Source of the DNA: Xanthomonas dyei
GTDB lineage: Bacteria; Pseudomonadota; Gammaproteobacteria; Xanthomonadales; Xanthomonadaceae
DNA length: 64,000 nt
Direction: 5' to 3'
Assembly (NCBI RefSeq): GCF_002939865.1
Contig: NZ_MDEE01000001.1
Coordinates: 248,001-312,000 of the forward strand
Position numbers and translations under genes: made by a program. The notes under the pieces are model-generated. The model made no database searches and was not told where the DNA came from. It was given only the letters and a program-made list of their open reading frames with translations. This document shows positions 9,620 to 19,249 of this stretch, piece after piece (position 1 is the stretch's first letter; each line of letters begins with the position of its first letter).

Positions 9620-10411
9620 ATGCGTGATTCGACACCTTTGATCCATCCCACCGCCGTCATCGATCCATCGGCCATGCTGGCCGACGATGTGCGCGTTGGG
9701 GCGTTTACGCTGATCGGCCCCGATGTGCAGATCGGGGCGGGCACCGAGGTGGGGCCGCATTGCTCGATCCACGGCCCGACCCGGATCGGCCGCAACAACC
9801 GCTTCATCGGGCATGCGGCGATCGGCGGCGAACCGCAGGACAAGAAATACGCCGGCGAGCGCACCGAGCTTACGATCGGCGACGGCAACGTGATCCGCGA
9901 ATTCGTCACCATCAATCGCGGCACCGGCGGCGGCGGCGGCATCACCGTGGTCGGCAACGACAACTGGATGCTGGCCTACACGCACGTGGCGCACGACTGC
10001 CATGTCGGCAACCACTGCGTGTTCTCCAACAACACCACGCTGGCCGGCCATGTCACCGTGGGCGACTACGTGATCATCAGCGGCTTTGCCGGCGCGCATC
10101 AGTTCTGCCGTATCGGCGCACACGCCTTCCTGGGCATGGGCGCGCTGACCAATGGCGACGTGCCGCCGTTCACCATGGTCGGCAGCGAGTCGCTGGGCCG
10201 CCCGCGCGGCATCAACAGCGAAGGCCTCAAGCGCCGCGGCTTCGATGCCGAGCGCATCACCGCCATCAAGCGCGCCTACCGCACGCTGTACGTCGCCGGC
10301 CTGCCGCTGGCCGACGCCAAGTTGCAACTGGCCGAACAAGCCAAGGACAGCGAAGACGTCCGCGGCATGCTCGAGTTCATCGAAGCGGCAGAAAGGCCGT
10401 TGCTGCGATGA
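9620..10411 (+). CDS. lpxA: UDP-N-acetylglucosamine O-acyltransferase
   Basis: LpxA starts lipid A synthesis by moving a 3-hydroxyacyl chain from ACP to UDP-GlcNAc. The 263-residue protein is a left-handed beta-helix of hexapeptide repeats for about the first 190 residues, followed by a helical C-terminal domain. The catalytic His lies in [16 protein letters not shown], and GEPQDKKY and [15 protein letters not shown] are conserved LpxA segments. A CGGAG ribosome-binding site lies before the ATG. Its stop codon overlaps the lpxB ATG. Confidence 0.97.
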   Translation: MRDSTPLIHPTAVIDPSAMLADDVRVGAFTLIGPDVQIGAGTEVGPHCSIHGPTRIGRNNRFIGHAAIGGEPQDKKYAGERTELTIGDGNVIREFVTINRGTGGGGGITVVGNDNWMLAYTHVAHDCHVGNHCVFSNNTTLAGHVTVGDYVIISGFAGAHQFCRIGAHAFLGMGALTNGDVPPFTMVGSESLGRPRGINSEGLKRRGFDAERITAIKRAYRTLYVAGLPLADAKLQLAEQAKDSEDVRGMLEFIEAAERPLLR

Positions 10412-11721
10412 CGGGAATCGGGAATCGGGAATCGGGAATCGTGGACGGCCAGCGCAACGGCCCGTCGGTCGGCAGCGTTCCGACTGCACGACCGATTCCC
10501 CATTCCCCACTCCCGATTCCCGGCGCGCGCAAGCGCGCGCCCCGCATCGCCCTGATCGCCGGCGAAGCCTCCGGCGACATCCTGGGCGCCGGGCTGATTG
10601 CGCAGTTGCGGCTGCGGTATCCCGATGCGGAATTTACGGGTATCGGTGGCGATGCGATGCGCGGTGCCGGTTGCCAGACCTGGTTCGATGCCAGCGAGCT
10701 GGCGGTGATGGGGCTGACCGAAGTGCTGCGCCATCTGCCGCGCCTGCTCAAGCTACGCCGCGCCTTCCGCGAGCGCGTGCTGGCGTGGAAGCCGGACGTG
10801 TTCATCGGCATCGATGCGCCGGATTTCAATCTGCCGGTCGAACGCTGGCTCAAGCAGCGCGGCATTCGCACCGTGCACTACGTCAGCCCGTCGGTGTGGG
10901 CATGGCGCGAGAAACGTGCCGAGAAGATCGGCGCCAGCGCCGACCTGGTGCTGTGCCTGTTCCCGATGGAGCCGCCGATCTACGCCAAGCACGGCGTGGA
11001 TGCGCGCTTTGTCGGCCACCCGATGGCCGACGACATCGCCTACAAGGCCGACCGCGAGGCGGCCCGCGCCACATTGGGAATTTCCGCCTCCAGCACCGTG
11101 CTGGCCGTATTGCCGGGCAGCCGGCATGGCGAAATCAGCAAGCTGGGCGACACCTTCTTCCAGGCCGCCTGGCTGGTCTCCGAGCACCTGCCCAACCTGC
11201 ATGTGCTGGTCCCCGCCGCCAACCCGGGCTGCAAGCAATTGCTGGCCGAACAGTTGTCGCGCAGTTCGTTGCCGGTGATGCGCTCGCACCTGCTCGACGG
11301 CCAGGCGCGCACTGCGATGCTGGCGGCCGATGTGGTGCTGCTGGCCTCGGGCACCGCCACGCTGGAGGCGATGCTGGTCAAGCGGCCGATGGTGGTGGGC
11401 TACAAGGTCGCGCCGCTGACCTACCGCATCGTCAAGACGCTGGGCCTGCTCAAGGTCAACCGCTACGCACTGCCCAACATCCTGGCCAACGCCGACCTCG
11501 CCCCAGAGCTGATGCAGGACGACTGCACCCCGGAGCGGCTGTGCGTGGCGCTGCTGGATTGGTTCAAGCACCCGGACAAGGTGGCCGCCCTGCAACCGCG
11601 TTATCTGGCCCTGCACGCCGAACTCCGCCGCGATGCTTCTGCGCGCGCGGCCGATGCGGTGGCGGGGCTGGTCGGGACCGGGGACCGGGGACCGGGGACC
11701 GGGGCGAGCGACTCTGGATGA
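10408..11721 (+). CDS. lpxB: Lipid-A-disaccharide synthase, with repeat-encoded N-terminal extension
   Basis: LpxB (glycosyltransferase family 19) joins UDP-2,3-diacylglucosamine and lipid X into the lipid A disaccharide at the inner face of the inner membrane. The conserved protein begins at about residue 46 ([18 protein letters not shown]) and includes [28 protein letters not shown] and [20 protein letters not shown]. The first 45 or so residues come largely from a GGGAATC-type inverted repeat ([11 protein letters not shown], then [12 protein letters not shown]). The only in-frame starts before the core are the ATG at 10408, overlapping the lpxA stop, and a GTG at 10441. At least half of the repeat is therefore translated. 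The C-terminus ([16 protein letters not shown]) is also repeat-derived. Length is 437, against about 380-390 in most bacteria. Confidence 0.95.
   Translation: MTGIGNRESGIVDGQRNGPSVGSVPTARPIPHSPLPIPGARKRAPRIALIAGEASGDILGAGLIAQLRLRYPDAEFTGIGGDAMRGAGCQTWFDASELAVMGLTEVLRHLPRLLKLRRAFRERVLAWKPDVFIGIDAPDFNLPVERWLKQRGIRTVHYVSPSVWAWREKRAEKIGASADLVLCLFPMEPPIYAKHGVDARFVGHPMADDIAYKADREAARATLGISASSTVLAVLPGSRHGEISKLGDTFFQAAWLVSEHLPNLHVLVPAANPGCKQLLAEQLSRSSLPVMRSHLLDGQARTAMLAADVVLLASGTATLEAMLVKRPMVVGYKVAPLTYRIVKTLGLLKVNRYALPNILANADLAPELMQDDCTPERLCVALLDWFKHPDKVAALQPRYLALHAELRRDASARAADAVAGLVGTGDRGPGTGASDSG
10413..10521. repeat. GGGAATC inverted-repeat element inside the 5' end of lpxB
   Basis: Tandem GGGAATC units at 10413-10440 face complementary GATTCCC/ATTCCCC units at 10493-10521, with about 52 bases between. 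The layout is that of a REPIN (two inverted REP units). It lies wholly within the lpxB reading frame. Confidence 0.75.
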
Positions 11722-11783
11722 AAGCTTCCCGCACCGAACTGTCGCTGTTTCCCGGGTCCCCGGTCCCGGGTCCCGAGTCCCGG
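11673..11783. repeat. GGGACC inverted-repeat element across the lpxB-rnhB junction
   Basis: About four GGGGACC units at 11673-11704 are mirrored by GGTCCCGGGTCCC-type units at 11751-11783. The element straddles the ATGA overlap of lpxB and rnhB, so one arm encodes the LpxB C-terminus and the other the RnhB N-terminus. The arms could pair into a stable RNA hairpin that would include the rnhB start. Confidence 0.72.
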
Positions 11784-12425
11784 CTCTATGCCGGCGTCGA
11801 CGAAGCCGGCCGGGGGCCGCTCGCCGGGCCGGTGGCGGTGGCGGCGGTGGTGTTCGACCCGAGCAAGCCGCGCATCAACGGGCTGGACGATTCCAAGCAG
11901 CTCAGCGCCGAGCGCCGCGAGCAGTTGTATGCGCGCATCGTCGACCGGGCGCTGGCGTGGTCGGTGGTGTTGATCGACAGCGAAGAGATCGACCGCATCA
12001 ACATCTACCAGGCCACCATGCTGGGCATGCGGCGGGCGGTGGAAGGCGTGGCGCATGTGGCCGGGTTTGCGCGCATCGACGGCAACCGCGTGCCCAAGGG
12101 GCTGCCCTGCCCAGCCGAGGCCTTGATCGGCGGCGACGCGCTCGATCGCGCCATCATGGCCGCCTCGATCGTGGCCAAGGTCACCCGCGATCGGCTGATG
12201 CACGACCTGCACGCGCAGCATCCGGAATACCGCTTCGACCAGCACAAGGGCTATGCCACGCCGGTGCATCTGACCGCGCTGCGCACCCATGGGCCATGCC
12301 CGCAACATCGCCGCAGCTTTGCGCCGGTGCGGCTGGCGCTGGAAGACCGTGAAAGCCGGGACCCGGGACCGGGGACCTGCGACCCGGAACAGCTGCAGGT
12401 CGTGGAGCTGGTTGTCCGGCCATAG
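11718..12425 (+). CDS. rnhB: Ribonuclease HII
   Basis: RNase HII nicks RNA-DNA hybrids at single ribonucleotides in genomic DNA. The catalytic motif [15 protein letters not shown] starts near residue 25 and carries the first Asp-Glu pair. The other acidic residues lie in [19 protein letters not shown] and the [11 protein letters not shown] region. The ATG overlaps the lpxB stop. The 23 or so residues before the core ([16 protein letters not shown]) come from the repeat arm, and no alternative ATG or GTG lies between. The C-terminus ([17 protein letters not shown]) is also repeat-like. Core length is normal; the total is 235 residues. Confidence 0.95.
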   Translation: MKASRTELSLFPGSPVPGPESRLYAGVDEAGRGPLAGPVAVAAVVFDPSKPRINGLDDSKQLSAERREQLYARIVDRALAWSVVLIDSEEIDRINIYQATMLGMRRAVEGVAHVAGFARIDGNRVPKGLPCPAEALIGGDALDRAIMAASIVAKVTRDRLMHDLHAQHPEYRFDQHKGYATPVHLTALRTHGPCPQHRRSFAPVRLALEDRESRDPGPGTCDPEQLQVVELVVRP

Positions 12426-12633
12426 GCGGCGGGCGTTCTGGCACCGTTGGTTTGGTCTTTCCTCGGGACCTGTGATCGGAACATCTGCACATCGTGCAAT
12501 CCGTCGATGGGGTTGCAGCCATGGTTGCTTCTACCCGCACAGAACCTGAATTCCTCATCAGCCAAATGCCTCCCCAAGGCCCCGGCAGCTGGCGATTCAG
12601 CGCTTTCCCGGGTTCCTGCTGCCCGATCCCGCG
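12356..12633. repeat. GGGACC-type repeat from the rnhB 3' end into the rnhB-dnaE gap
   Basis: GGGACCCGGGACCGGGGACC-type units at 12356-12389 encode the last part of RnhB. Opposite-orientation copies (CCCGGGTTCCTG, CCCGATCCCG) lie at about 12606-12633, and a single CGGGACC lies at 12464. The rest of the 283-base gap before dnaE shows no gene. Confidence 0.55.
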
Positions 12634-12708
12634 TCGCGCCCCCACCTGTCAAGCCTTGTTCGTCCCCGCCCCCGCCGGTACCCTGACCGCGCATTATTCC
12701 GGTCTCGC

Positions 12709-15700
12709 ATGTCCACTTCCCGTTTCGTCCATCTGCACGTCCACACCGAGTTCTCGTTGGCGGATTCCACTATCCGCGTGCCCGAGAAACCGGATCAGGC
12801 TGACCCGAAAAAGGCCAAGCAGGCCAACCTGCTGAGCCGCGCGGTCGAGCTCGACATGCCATCCCTGGCGGTCACCGACCTCAATAACCTGTTCGCGCTG
12901 GTCAAGTTCTACAAGGCCGCCGAAGGCGTCGGCATCAAGCCGATTGCCGGCGCCGACGTGATGATCGCCACCCCGGACATGACGCCCTGGCGCATGACCC
13001 TGCTGTGCCGCGACCGCGAGGGCTACCTGAGCCTGTCGCGGCTGCTGACGCGCGCCTGGATGGAAGGCCACCGCCCCGAAGGCGGCGTGGCGATCCACCC
13101 GGAATGGCTGCAGGCCGGGCACGCCAACCTGTTCGCCCTGGCCGGCCGCGACAGCCTGGCCGGCCGCCTGTTTTCCGAGGGCCGCGCCGATCTGGCCGAG
13201 CAACAGCTCGCCGACTGGCAACGCGTGTTCGGCGATGGCCTGCACCTGGAGCTGACCCGCACCGGGCGCGCCGGCGAAGAACGCTTCAACCAGTTCGCCC
13301 TGCATGCCGCCGGCGTGCGCGGGCTGCCGGTGGTGGCCAGCAATGATGTGCGCTTTCTGTATGCCAGCGACTTCAATGCGCACGAGGCGCGCGTGTGCAT
13401 TTCCTCCGGCCGCGTGCTGGACGACCCCAAGCGCCCGCGCGACTACAGCGACCAGCAGTACCTGAAGTCCGGCGATGAAATGGCCGCGCTGTTCGCCGAC
13501 GTGCCCGATGCGATCGACAACACGCATGCGCTGGCGCAGCGTTGCAACATCGAGATGCGACTGGGCACCTACTTCCTGCCCGCCTACCCGGTGCCCGAAA
13601 ACGAGACGCTGGACAGCTGGATCCGCAGCCAGTCGCGCGACGGTCTGGCCGCACGCCTGGAAAAGAGCCCGATCGCCCCGGGCAAGACGCGCCAGGACTA
13701 TGTCGACCGGCTCGAATTCGAGCTGGACACCATCATCAAGATGGGCTTCCCCGGTTACTTCCTGATCGTTGCCGACTTCATCCAGTGGGGCAAGAATCAG
13801 GGCATCCCGATCGGCCCGGGCCGCGGTTCCGGTGCCGGCTCGCTGGTGGCCTGGGCACTGCAGATCACCGATCTGGACCCGCTGCCGTACAACCTGCTGT
13901 TCGAGCGCTTCTTGAATCCAGAGCGCGTGTCGATGCCCGACTTCGACATCGACTTCTGCATGGATCGCCGCGACGAAGTCATCGACTACGTGGCGCGCAA
14001 GTACGGCCGCGAGCGGGTCAGCCAGATCATCACCTACGGCACCATGGCCGCCAAGGCGGTGGTGCGCGACGCCGGGCGCGTGCTCGGCTTCACGTACGGG
14101 TTGGTCGACAGCGTCGCCAAGCTGATCCCCAACATCCTGGGCATCACGCTCAAGGATGCGATGGGCGAAGGCAAGGACTCGGAGATGGCCTCGCCGGATC
14201 TGATCCAGCGCTATCAGGTCGAAGACGACGTGCGCGACCTGATGGACCTGGCGCGCCAGCTCGAAGACCTCACCCGCAACGCCGGCAAGCACGCCGGTGG
14301 CGTGGTGATCGCGCCCGAACCGCTGAGCGAGTTCTGCCCGCTGTTCGCCGAACACGACGAAGACGGCCGCGGCAAGAATCCGGTCACCCAGTTCGACAAG
14401 GACGACGTCGAAGCGGTGGGCCTGGTGAAGTTCGACTTCCTCGGCCTGCGCACGCTGACCATCATCGACTGGGCGGTCAAGGCGATCAACGTGCGCCATG
14501 CGCGCGCCGGCATCGACCCGGTCGACATCACCACCATTCCTCTCGACGACGTGCCAACCTACAAGGGCGTGTTCGCCTCGGGCAATACCGGCGCGGTATT
14601 CCAGTTCGAATCCTCAGGCATGCGCCGCCTGCTCAAGGACGCGCGCCCGGACCGTTTCGAAGACCTGATCGCGCTGGTGTCGCTGTACCGCCCCGGCCCG
14701 ATGGACCTGATTCCGGACTTCAACGCGCGTAAGCACGGCCAGCAGGAAATCGTGTACCCCGATCCGCGCACCGAAGTCATCCTGAAAGACACCTACGGCA
14801 TCATGGTGTATCAGGAGCAGGTGATGCAGATGGCGCAGATCGTCGGCGATTATTCGCTGGGCGGCGCCGACCTGCTGCGTCGTGCGATGGGCAAGAAGGT
14901 ACCGGCCGAAATGGCCAAGCACCGCGAAATCTTCCGCGAAGGTGCGGCCAAGGGCGGCGTGAGCGCGGCCAAGGCCGACGAAATCTTCGACCTGATGGAG
15001 AAGTTCGCCGGCTACGGCTTCAACAAGTCGCACGCCGCCGCCTACGCGTTGGTCAGCTACCAGACCGCGTGGCTGAAACGCCATTACCCGGCCGAATTCA
15101 TGGCCGCGACGCTGTCCTCGGACATGGACAACACCGACAAGGTGGTCGGCTTTCTCGATGAAGTGCGTAACCTCGGCCTCACCGTCAAGCCGCCGCGCGT
15201 CAACGAATCGGCCTACATGTTCGAGGCCGCCAGCCCGGACACGATTCAATACGGTCTGGGCGCGATCAAGGGCGTCGGCCAGGGCGCATGCGAGGCGATC
15301 GTCGAAGAACGCCAGCGTGGCGGCCCGTACACCACGCTGCTGGATTTCTGCACGCGCGTGGGCACCGCAAAGCTCAATCGCCGTACGCTGGAAGCGATGA
15401 TCAATGCCGGCGCGATGGATGGCCTGGGCACCAACCGCGCCTCGCTGATGCTGCAATTGCCGGAAGTGATGAAGGCCACCGAGCAGATGGCGCGCGAACG
15501 CGCCTCGGGGCAGAACTCGCTGTTCGGCGGGCCGGACCCGAGCGCGCCGGCAATGCGCCTGGATCTGCCCGAGAGCAAGGAATGGCCGCTGGGCCAATTG
15601 CTCACCGGCGAGCGCGAAACGCTGGGTTTCTACCTCAGCGGCCACCCGTTCGACCCGCACCGCGACGAAGTGCGCGAGCTGGTCGGCTGCGATCTTGGGT

Positions 15701-16296
15701 CGCTGGAAAAGATCCTGGCCTCACAGCAACGCGGCGGCGGGGGCGGCGGCGATGGCGAAAAACGCGCCTGGCGCCCGGAAATCAGCGCGATCCTGGCCGG
15801 CCTGGTGGTCGGCGTGCGCCGCAAGGGCGACAGCCAGGTGTTCGTGCAGCTGGAAGACGGCCGCGGGCGGGTGGAATGCAGCGCGTTCTCCGATGCGATG
15901 GCCGAGTTCGGCCACCTGCTCACCCGCGACCGCATCCTGATCGTCAAGGGCGGCCTGCGCGAGGACGAATTCAACGGCGGCTACAGCCTGCGCATCCGCC
16001 AATGCTGGGACTACGAGCAGATCTGCGCCGATCATGCGCAACGGCTGTCGCTGCGCCTGGATCTGCGCGAAAAACAGGCCTTCAAGCGCATCGACGCCCT
16101 GCTGGCCAAGCACCGCCCCGGCAAGACGCCGCTACGTCTGGATCTGCTGCTGCGCGCCCCCGGCGGCGGCGTGGCCGGCATGCTCGACCTCAATGGCAGC
16201 CACTCGGTGCGCATCGACCAGCACCTGATGGACAGCCTGCGCGCGGACCCGGCGGTGCGTACGGTGAAGATCAAGTACAGCCCACCGTGGGCGTGA
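12709..16296 (+). CDS. dnaE: DNA polymerase III subunit alpha
   Basis: This is the replicative polymerase catalytic subunit. The 1195-residue protein opens with the PHP domain (FVHLHVHTEFSLAD). The polymerase core follows, with GPGRGSGAGSLVAWAL and the catalytic PDFDIDFCMDRRDEV near residues 410-425. After it come the fingers (YRPGPMDLIPDFNARKHG, YGIMVYQEQVMQMAQI), a helix-hairpin-helix region, and an OB domain near residues 1020-1100 (ILAGLVVGVRRKGDSQVFVQLEDGRGRVE). Length is slightly above the E. coli protein. A Gly-rich stretch (QQRGGGGGGDGEKR), probably a loop, precedes the OB domain. It is followed by accA, as is common in gammaproteobacteria. Confidence 0.98.
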   Translation: MSTSRFVHLHVHTEFSLADSTIRVPEKPDQADPKKAKQANLLSRAVELDMPSLAVTDLNNLFALVKFYKAAEGVGIKPIAGADVMIATPDMTPWRMTLLCRDREGYLSLSRLLTRAWMEGHRPEGGVAIHPEWLQAGHANLFALAGRDSLAGRLFSEGRADLAEQQLADWQRVFGDGLHLELTRTGRAGEERFNQFALHAAGVRGLPVVASNDVRFLYASDFNAHEARVCISSGRVLDDPKRPRDYSDQQYLKSGDEMAALFADVPDAIDNTHALAQRCNIEMRLGTYFLPAYPVPENETLDSWIRSQSRDGLAARLEKSPIAPGKTRQDYVDRLEFELDTIIKMGFPGYFLIVADFIQWGKNQGIPIGPGRGSGAGSLVAWALQITDLDPLPYNLLFERFLNPERVSMPDFDIDFCMDRRDEVIDYVARKYGRERVSQIITYGTMAAKAVVRDAGRVLGFTYGLVDSVAKLIPNILGITLKDAMGEGKDSEMASPDLIQRYQVEDDVRDLMDLARQLEDLTRNAGKHAGGVVIAPEPLSEFCPLFAEHDEDGRGKNPVTQFDKDDVEAVGLVKFDFLGLRTLTIIDWAVKAINVRHARAGIDPVDITTIPLDDVPTYKGVFASGNTGAVFQFESSGMRRLLKDARPDRFEDLIALVSLYRPGPMDLIPDFNARKHGQQEIVYPDPRTEVILKDTYGIMVYQEQVMQMAQIVGDYSLGGADLLRRAMGKKVPAEMAKHREIFREGAAKGGVSAAKADEIFDLMEKFAGYGFNKSHAAAYALVSYQTAWLKRHYPAEFMAATLSSDMDNTDKVVGFLDEVRNLGLTVKPPRVNESAYMFEAASPDTIQYGLGAIKGVGQGACEAIVEERQRGGPYTTLLDFCTRVGTAKLNRRTLEAMINAGAMDGLGTNRASLMLQLPEVMKATEQMARERASGQNSLFGGPDPSAPAMRLDLPESKEWPLGQLLTGERETLGFYLSGHPFDPHRDEVRELVGCDLGSLEKILASQQRGGGGGGDGEKRAWRPEISAILAGLVVGVRRKGDSQVFVQLEDGRGRVECSAFSDAMAEFGHLLTRDRILIVKGGLREDEFNGGYSLRIRQCWDYEQICADHAQRLSLRLDLREKQAFKRIDALLAKHRPGKTPLRLDLLLRAPGGGVAGMLDLNGSHSVRIDQHLMDSLRADPAVRTVKIKYSPPWA

Positions 16297-16378
16297 GAAT
16301 GGGGAGTCGGGAATGGGGAATCGCAAGGGCGAACCCCCGATGTCTTGCTCTGATTCCCGATTCCCCATTCCCGATTCC
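16297..16378. repeat. GGGAATC inverted-repeat element between dnaE and accA
   Basis: GAATGGGGAGTCGGGAATGG at 16297-16316 continues to 16324, and its mirror (GATTCCCGATTCCCCATTCC and on) lies at 16352-16378. A 27-base loop separates the arms. The element begins immediately after the dnaE stop and could fold in RNA. Confidence 0.75.
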
Positions 16379-16453
16379 TCTCCCAACCCCACCGTACGGG
16401 TCCATCGGACGCATTCGGCTACACTCCCCGCCTTACGTTGACGACGCCATTGC

Positions 16454-17413
16454 ATGAATCCTAACTACCTCGACTTCGAGCAACCCATCGCCGATCTGGA
16501 AGCCAAGATCCAGGAACTGCGCAACGCCAGTACAGGGCCTGCAGTCAATGTGGAGACCGAGGTGCGGGCGCTGCGCGACAAGGCTCGCGTGCGCACCGCA
16601 CAGATCTTCCGCGACCTGTCGTCGTGGCAGATCTCGCAGCTGGCGCGCCACCCGCAGCGCCCCTACACGCTGGACTACATCAACACCATTTGCGACGAAT
16701 TCCAGGAGCTAGCCGGCGACCGCGCCTATGCCGACGACAAGGCGATTGTCGGCGGCCTGGGCCGCATCGACGGCCGGCCGGTGGTCATCATCGGGCACCA
16801 GAAGGGCCGCGACACCAAGACCAAGGTGGCGCGCAACTTCGGCATGCCGCGCCCGGAGGGCTACCGCAAGGCGCTGCGCCTGATGAAGCTCGCCGAGCGC
16901 TTCCGGCTGCCGCTGCTGACCTTCATCGACACCCCTGGCGCCTATCCCGGCATCGGTGCCGAAGAACGCGGCCAATCCGAAGCGATCGCGCGCAACCTGC
17001 TGGAAATGGCCGAGCTGAAAGTCCCGGTGATCTGCACCGTCATCGGCGAAGGCGGCTCCGGTGGCGCGCTGGCCATCGGTGTCGGCGACCGCACCTTGAT
17101 GCTGGAATACGGCACCTATTCGGTGATTTCGCCGGAAGGCTGCGCCTCGATCCTGTGGAAGGATGCGGGCAAGGCCAAGGACGCCGCCGAACAGCTCGGC
17201 CTCACCGCCAAGCGCCTCAAGGGTCTGGGTCTGGTCGACAAGGTGATCCGCGAGCCTACCGGCGGCGCACACCGCAATCCCGAGCAGATGGGCAAGCGCC
17301 TGAAGGCCGTGCTGCTCAACGAGCTGGACGCGCTGGAGAAAATCCCGGTCGAAGCACTGCTGCAACAGCGTTACGAGCGCCTGCGCAGCTACGGCGCCTA
17401 CGAAGGAAACTGA
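16454..17413 (+). CDS. accA: Acetyl-CoA carboxylase carboxyltransferase subunit alpha
   Basis: With AccD it transfers carboxyl from carboxy-biotin to acetyl-CoA, the first step of fatty-acid synthesis, in the cytoplasm. The 319-residue protein has the usual start ([20 protein letters not shown]), the coiled N-terminal helix, and crotonase-fold motifs [40 protein letters not shown] and [19 protein letters not shown]. Gene order after dnaE is conserved. A GC-rich hairpin follows the stop. Confidence 0.98.
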   Translation: MNPNYLDFEQPIADLEAKIQELRNASTGPAVNVETEVRALRDKARVRTAQIFRDLSSWQISQLARHPQRPYTLDYINTICDEFQELAGDRAYADDKAIVGGLGRIDGRPVVIIGHQKGRDTKTKVARNFGMPRPEGYRKALRLMKLAERFRLPLLTFIDTPGAYPGIGAEERGQSEAIARNLLEMAELKVPVICTVIGEGGSGGALAIGVGDRTLMLEYGTYSVISPEGCASILWKDAGKAKDAAEQLGLTAKRLKGLGLVDKVIREPTGGAHRNPEQMGKRLKAVLLNELDALEKIPVEALLQQRYERLRSYGAYEGN

Positions 17414-17420
17414 ATCCTGC

Positions 17421-17439
17421 GGCTCCGCCTGGCGGAGCC
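17421..17439 (+). terminator. GC hairpin after accA
   Basis: GGCTCCGC, a three-base loop and GCGGAGCC form a perfect eight-base-pair stem eight bases past the accA stop. No T run follows, so it could be an attenuating or Rho-assisted site rather than a classic terminator. Confidence 0.4.
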
Positions 17440-17477
17440 ACGAGGAACTTGCACCAGGGACAAGGACTCCTACCGGC

Positions 17478-18233
17478 ATGAGCCCACTCATTCTTCTGTC
17501 GATCGTGTTGCAAATCGCCTGCTGCGTACATGTCGTGCGCAGCGGCCGGCCGCTGTACTGGATCTTGATCCTGCTGACGTTTTCGTATCTGGCCGTATTG
17601 ATCTACGCGTTTGTCGCGGTCATCCCGGACATGCGTAACGACCCGACCGCACGGCGTGGCTTGCAGCGCGTGCGCCGCAAGCTGGACCCGCAACGCGAGC
17701 AGCGCGATGCCGCACGCAAACTGGACGTGTCCGACACCCCGGAAAACCGCCGCCAGCTGGCCCGCACCCTGCTCGAACAGGGCAACTATGCGCAGGCCGC
17801 CGAGGTGTACGAAGGCGCCTTGCGCGGCCTGTATCGCGACGACCCGGACCTGATGCTGGGGCTGGCGCAGGCGCAGTTCGGTCTTGGCAATGCCGCGCAG
17901 GCCCGCCAGACCCTGGATGCCTTGATCGCCGCCAACCCCAACTTCCGCTCGCATGACGGGCATCTGCTGTACGCGCGTGCGGTGGAAAGCAGCGGCACCA
18001 TCGAAGAAGCGCTGCACGAATACGAGACGCTGGTGCAGGGCTACCCAGGCGAAGAAGCACGCGTGCGCTATGCGCAGTTACTAAAACGCGCCGCGCGCCC
18101 GGAGGAAGCCAAGGCCGTGTTCGACCAGGTGGTGCGTCGCGCTGCGGCCTCGCCCAAACATTACCAGCGCGAGCAACGCAGCTGGATCGACCAGGCGCGC
18201 AAGGGTCTGAGCGAGTTGGACGCCAGCGCCTGA
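17478..18233 (+). CDS. TPR-containing inner-membrane protein, function unknown
   Basis: The 251-residue protein starts with two hydrophobic helices (LILLSIVLQIACCVHVV and YWILILLTFSYLAVLIYAFV, residues 3-48). A basic linker (RRGLQRVRRKLDPQREQRD) leads into tetratricopeptide-like repeats from about residue 95 (LARTLLEQGNYAQAAEVYEG, LMLGLAQAQFGLGNAAQARQ, DGHLLYARAVESSGTIEEAL). It is probably anchored in the inner membrane with the repeats in the cytoplasm acting as a protein-binding scaffold. It lies 64 bases after accA and may be co-transcribed. I recognise no specific function. Confidence 0.8.
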   Translation: MSPLILLSIVLQIACCVHVVRSGRPLYWILILLTFSYLAVLIYAFVAVIPDMRNDPTARRGLQRVRRKLDPQREQRDAARKLDVSDTPENRRQLARTLLEQGNYAQAAEVYEGALRGLYRDDPDLMLGLAQAQFGLGNAAQARQTLDALIAANPNFRSHDGHLLYARAVESSGTIEEALHEYETLVQGYPGEEARVRYAQLLKRAARPEEAKAVFDQVVRRAAASPKHYQREQRSWIDQARKGLSELDASA

Positions 18234-18315
18234 TCCAATCGTCACTCGCAGGCACCTGCGCAGCTACAGGCGACCTGCATTGAATCGATCGGCAATCTGA
18301 TCAAGGCGACCAATC

Positions 18316-18765
18316 ATGCAGAGAAAGCCGGACATCGAGGCAGGTCTCAAAGCCGAGATCGATCACTTGCTGGAGCATTCCGCACAGACATTTCGCAGCG
18401 GCGCCCTGGCGGAATCGCTCGCCCTGGGACTAAGGGCCTGGGCGCTGATCCCCGAGCCCAAACAGCATTGGGATGACTACCCGCAAAGCCTGTCTGCAAG
18501 TTTCGTGAAGGATTATGCCGACCGGCGCGACGAGGAGAACGTGCGAACATGGATCGAAGTGATGGCACTGATGTACGACGATCCAGGCCACACCGATCAT
18601 CTTGTCCTGATGACCGAAGGCGAAGCGATGCTTCAGCTCGGGAATGACGCACGCGCCTGCGCTGTATTCGGCAAAATTTATGCGCTGTATGGCAGGAGGG
18701 GATTTGCCGGACACCAGAAAATCTATCTGGAGATGTTTCTCAAGCAACAGCAGACAGGCGCATAA
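18316..18765 (+). CDS. Helical TPR-like protein; possible orphan immunity-type protein
   Basis: This 149-residue soluble, mostly helical protein lacks a signal peptide or membrane segment. The central pattern IPEPKQHWDDYPQSLSASFV and the later TEGEAMLQLGNDARACAVF and GRRGFAGHQKIYLEM look to me like small TPR-type proteins often found near polymorphic toxins, where some act as immunity proteins. That resemblance is from memory and unverified. Composition differs from core neighbours: AGG-AGG appears in the GRRGF stretch, and the flanks are AT-richer. No toxin gene lies beside it. Confidence 0.6.
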   Translation: MQRKPDIEAGLKAEIDHLLEHSAQTFRSGALAESLALGLRAWALIPEPKQHWDDYPQSLSASFVKDYADRRDEENVRTWIEVMALMYDDPGHTDHLVLMTEGEAMLQLGNDARACAVFGKIYALYGRRGFAGHQKIYLEMFLKQQQTGA

Positions 18766-18850
18766 CCTCACTACGCCTGCCGCGTGCGTTAGACATCACG
18801 TTGGAGATTCTACGGATAGACTCATACAACTCTAATGGCGTTTACACCCC

Positions 18851-19249
18851 ATGCCCACAACCGCTGAAACAGTGCCGCGCGCCATCCAGGAAGATCGCAT
18901 TGATCGCTTGAATGTATCGGATACATGGAAGAAGCGTTTCAAGGTGATCGCGAAGGCGGGTGGTACAAAGCTGCCAGACTTTCGCTCCCTGAGAAGTGGC
19001 GAAAGGAGAGGAATCAACTTCAACTGGCTTGCATTCTTGCTGGGGCCGTTCTATTTCTTGGCAAAGGGGCTCTGGCGTCAGGCCGTTGTTTACGTGCTTC
19101 TGGCGATTGCTCTGGCAACCCTCTTGGAGCTCGTAGGCCTCGGTCAGCTCGGGAGAGCGGTAGGCTACGGATTCGCCGCGATCTACGCAGTCCGAGCTAA
19201 CGTGAGCTATTACGCCAACGTTGTCCAAGGGCAGGCTCCGTGGCTCTGA
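18851..19249 (+). CDS. DUF2628-type small membrane protein
   Basis: The 132-residue protein has a polar N-terminal half that is predicted soluble (residues 1-55). It then shows the DUF2628-like signature FNWLAFLLGPFYFLAKGLWR, followed by hydrophobic helices (QAVVYVLLAIALATLLELVG and AVGYGFAAIYAVRANVSYY). Such proteins are small inner-membrane proteins of unknown role. The preceding 85 bases are AT-rich for this genome. With the 149-codon gene upstream it forms a short pocket of atypical composition between the accA region and hemJ. Confidence 0.75.
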   Translation: MPTTAETVPRAIQEDRIDRLNVSDTWKKRFKVIAKAGGTKLPDFRSLRSGERRGINFNWLAFLLGPFYFLAKGLWRQAVVYVLLAIALATLLELVGLGQLGRAVGYGFAAIYAVRANVSYYANVVQGQAPWL

